A DNA stretch of 15,030 bases from Coriobacteriaceae bacterium. GTDB lineage: Bacteria > Actinomycetota > Coriobacteriia > Coriobacteriales > Atopobiaceae. Below the pieces are notes generated by a model, which made no database searches, was not told the DNA's origin, and saw only the letters and a list, made by a program, of their open reading frames with translations. The stretch spans positions 1-15,030 of the forward strand of contig SFGZ01000022.1 in assembly GCA_004557505.1 (NCBI GenBank), written 5' to 3'. Shown piece after piece: positions 13,205-15,030 of the stretch. Within the stretch, counting starts at the first letter, position 1. Each line of letters starts with the position of its first letter. The position numbers were made by a program, and so were the translations under genes.

Positions 13205-15030
13205 ATGGAAAAACACACGAAATCCGATGGCCGAACTAAGACAGTTGACGAGGCCAAACAGGCTGCATACTCGCAGAAGAAGCCGCGCTACGGCCTTAGG
13301 AAGTTGTCCATTGGACTGGTCTCCTGCATGGTGGGCTACCTGTGCTTCTTTTCCGCTCCTGTTGCCCTGACTGCGGAGGCTGCCCCCGTGAGCGGTCAGG
13401 GCACCCCCGTCGAAACCGAGTTGGGGGGTTCTATCGAGGATACGAACGCGCAGGACCTCACGGCGGAGGAGCCTGCTGCTGAGTCCGCCCTGCCCGTAGA
13501 GGGCACATCTGCCCCCGCGGCCCCCGTTACTGAGGCCGCACCTACCCCTAAGCCGCTGACCGTGCCCGCTCCTGCGGGCACCCAGGATGTCCCCGCTGAG
13601 GCCGTCGCGGCACCCGCCGCCGAGGCGGAGGCCACCCAGCACGTTACCCATGGCGTGGCGCTTATCGGCAAGGGTGCCAAGGCGGCGGTCGCCCGCGTGG
13701 TCACGTCCGATGGCGACAACGGAGCTCGTCGTTGGCGTGGACGGCAACCCCGCGGACGCCGGTTCCGATGGTGTCGAGGACCTCTCCGGCATCGTCGTGA
13801 CTCTCACCGGCAAGGACGGCGCGGTTGTCTCGGGCACGGCTGACAGCTGGCGTGGAACCAAGGGCTTTCCGCTGGTACAGAACTTCGGCCTGCACGACTT
13901 TGCGCAGGGCGAGTACAAGGTGAGCATCTCCCTCGGCGAGGGCGTCAAGCACTGGGCCGTCACCAAGAGCTCCAAGCTTCATAACGGTGACACCGTCAAT
14001 GTTGATGGCCACCTCTCAAACCGCGAGGTGACCCTGGGCTATGACACCAACGGCAATGGCGTCGCTGACATCGATGAGGGTCCCTACCACCACGGTCAAG
14101 TACGGCGAGGGTGCGACCACTCCAGCAATCACGTTCGATGACACGTTCACCGACGAGAAGGATCAGCTTGACCCGCAGGCTGACGATAGTCCGCTGAAGG
14201 GCACCACCTTCTCCATACCGGAGCTGGGCAACGATGCGGGTGCCCAGATCAACGCGGCGACCGGCCAGATCACGCTGCCCGAGGATGCGCAGCCCGGCAC
14301 CTATACCTATACGGTGACGGTTGAGTATCCCGATATGTCCCATGACACCGTTGATGTGAGGGTTGTCGTGACTCCGATCACCGACGAGCTCAGCGCCGAG
14401 GGCGGCAGGGTCGTCGTCCCCGAGTCGATCACCGACGGCGACCTGGCCGACGCCCTGAGGGGCGCCGTCACGGTCACCGGCAGGGACGGCGGGCAGGTCC
14501 CGCTGGACGACCCGCGCATCGCGTCCGTCGCCCCCAAGGGCGCGCTGCCCGAGAAGACCGGCGAGAAGGACGTCGAGATGACCGTCACCTACTCCGACGG
14601 CTCCACCGACACCGCGACCGTCCACGCGACCTTCGTGCCCGACGTCGTGCCCGTGCCCGACCCCGATAACCCGCCGGCCGTGCCCGACGGCTACGTGCGG
14701 GTCACCTTCGCCGGCGGCGAGCACGGCAGGATCCGCGACGGCGCCACGTCCACCTTCATGGTGAACCCGAAGGCCGACGTCGACCTCGCGGGGAGCGCCC
14801 CGGCCGTCGACGCCGACGCCGGCTGGACCCACAGCGGCTGGGACGCCCCGCTCGCGGGCAGGTTCGCCTCCGAGGCCACCATCACGGCGACCTACACCCA
14901 GGACCCCAAGACCCCTGAGAACCCCAAGGATGCCGACGCCAACGACCCCAAGGGCCAGGACGTCAGCACCGAGGTGGGCGTGACCCCCGACCCGTCCGAG
15001 GGCATCGAGAACAAGGGCGACCTGCCGGGC
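13205..15030 (+). pseudogene. YSIRK-signal, Rib-like-domain surface protein, two frameshifts, 3' end outside window
   Basis: The product would be a secreted, probably sortase-anchored adhesin. From the ATG at 13205 (AAAGGAAG upstream), residues 29-44 read YGLRKLSIGLVSCMVG, a YSIRK-type signal motif, with likely cleavage after ALTAEA (about 59), then an Ala/Pro/Glu/Thr-rich linker. That frame ends at 13843, but after about 13721 the sensible protein (ELVVGVDGNPADAGSDG onward) is in the next frame, and after about 14088 in the third (TTVKYGEGATTPAITF onward), open to the window end. Each shift is explained by one extra base: G at 13721-13722 and C at 14087-14088. The third part has Rib/alpha-like segments (ITLPEDAQPGTYTYTV, VTYSDGSTDTATV) and an InlB-repeat-like module (VRVTFAGGEHGRI). 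ATG 14074 could be called as a separate start. Alternatives are true inactivation or sequencing error. The LPXTG end is not seen. Confidence 0.8.

Overview
The window looks like chromosome from a high-GC, Gram-positive anaerobe of the actinobacterial class Coriobacteriia (Olsenella/Atopobium/Collinsella-like). This is inferred from strong G/C bias at third codon positions, a transketolase split into two genes, an ftsE-ftsX pair with a long FtsE N-terminus, a flavin reductase-rubredoxin fusion typical of anaerobes, and a YSIRK-type wall-anchored surface protein with Rib-like domains. No species is claimed.

Layout. (1) 1-440: the 3' end of an unrecognised gene faces a minus-strand HigA-like antitoxin gene. 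The degraded remains of its toxin partner lie just upstream, behind a good minus-strand promoter. (2) 988-3502: a likely operon for the non-oxidative pentose phosphate pathway, with a small transaldolase and the N- and C-terminal transketolase subunits, preceded by a structured leader. (3) 3718-5623: overlapping ftsE-ftsX, encoding the ABC-type complex that controls peptidoglycan hydrolysis in division, bracketed by hairpins. (4) 5702-9256: rnr (RNase R), a TPR-like protein and smpB, the last two overlapping. (5) 9318-10223: a high-molecular-weight rubredoxin and a small stand-alone rubredoxin whose 3' end appears frameshifted. (6) 10338-12137: a Cof-type HAD phosphatase and a YoaK/DUF1275 membrane protein. 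(7) 12205-12576: a complete tmRNA gene (ssrA) with tag ending YEPQLALAA, followed by a clear intrinsic terminator. (8) 12628-15030: a gene-poor stretch, then a large surface-protein gene running off the end of the window.

How the parts fit. rnr, smpB and ssrA are the three core parts of trans-translation (RNase R destroys the non-stop mRNA, SmpB delivers tmRNA), so 5702-12576 is a ribosome-rescue neighbourhood with redox and metabolic genes in between. The TPR protein coupled to smpB is a candidate accessory factor. The most striking non-coding signal is a run of ten C residues between the -35 and -10 boxes of the only clear promoter of the surface-protein gene, the arrangement of a phase-variable promoter. 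The surface gene itself is open only if two single-base insertions are corrected, so in this copy it is off, decayed, or mis-sequenced.
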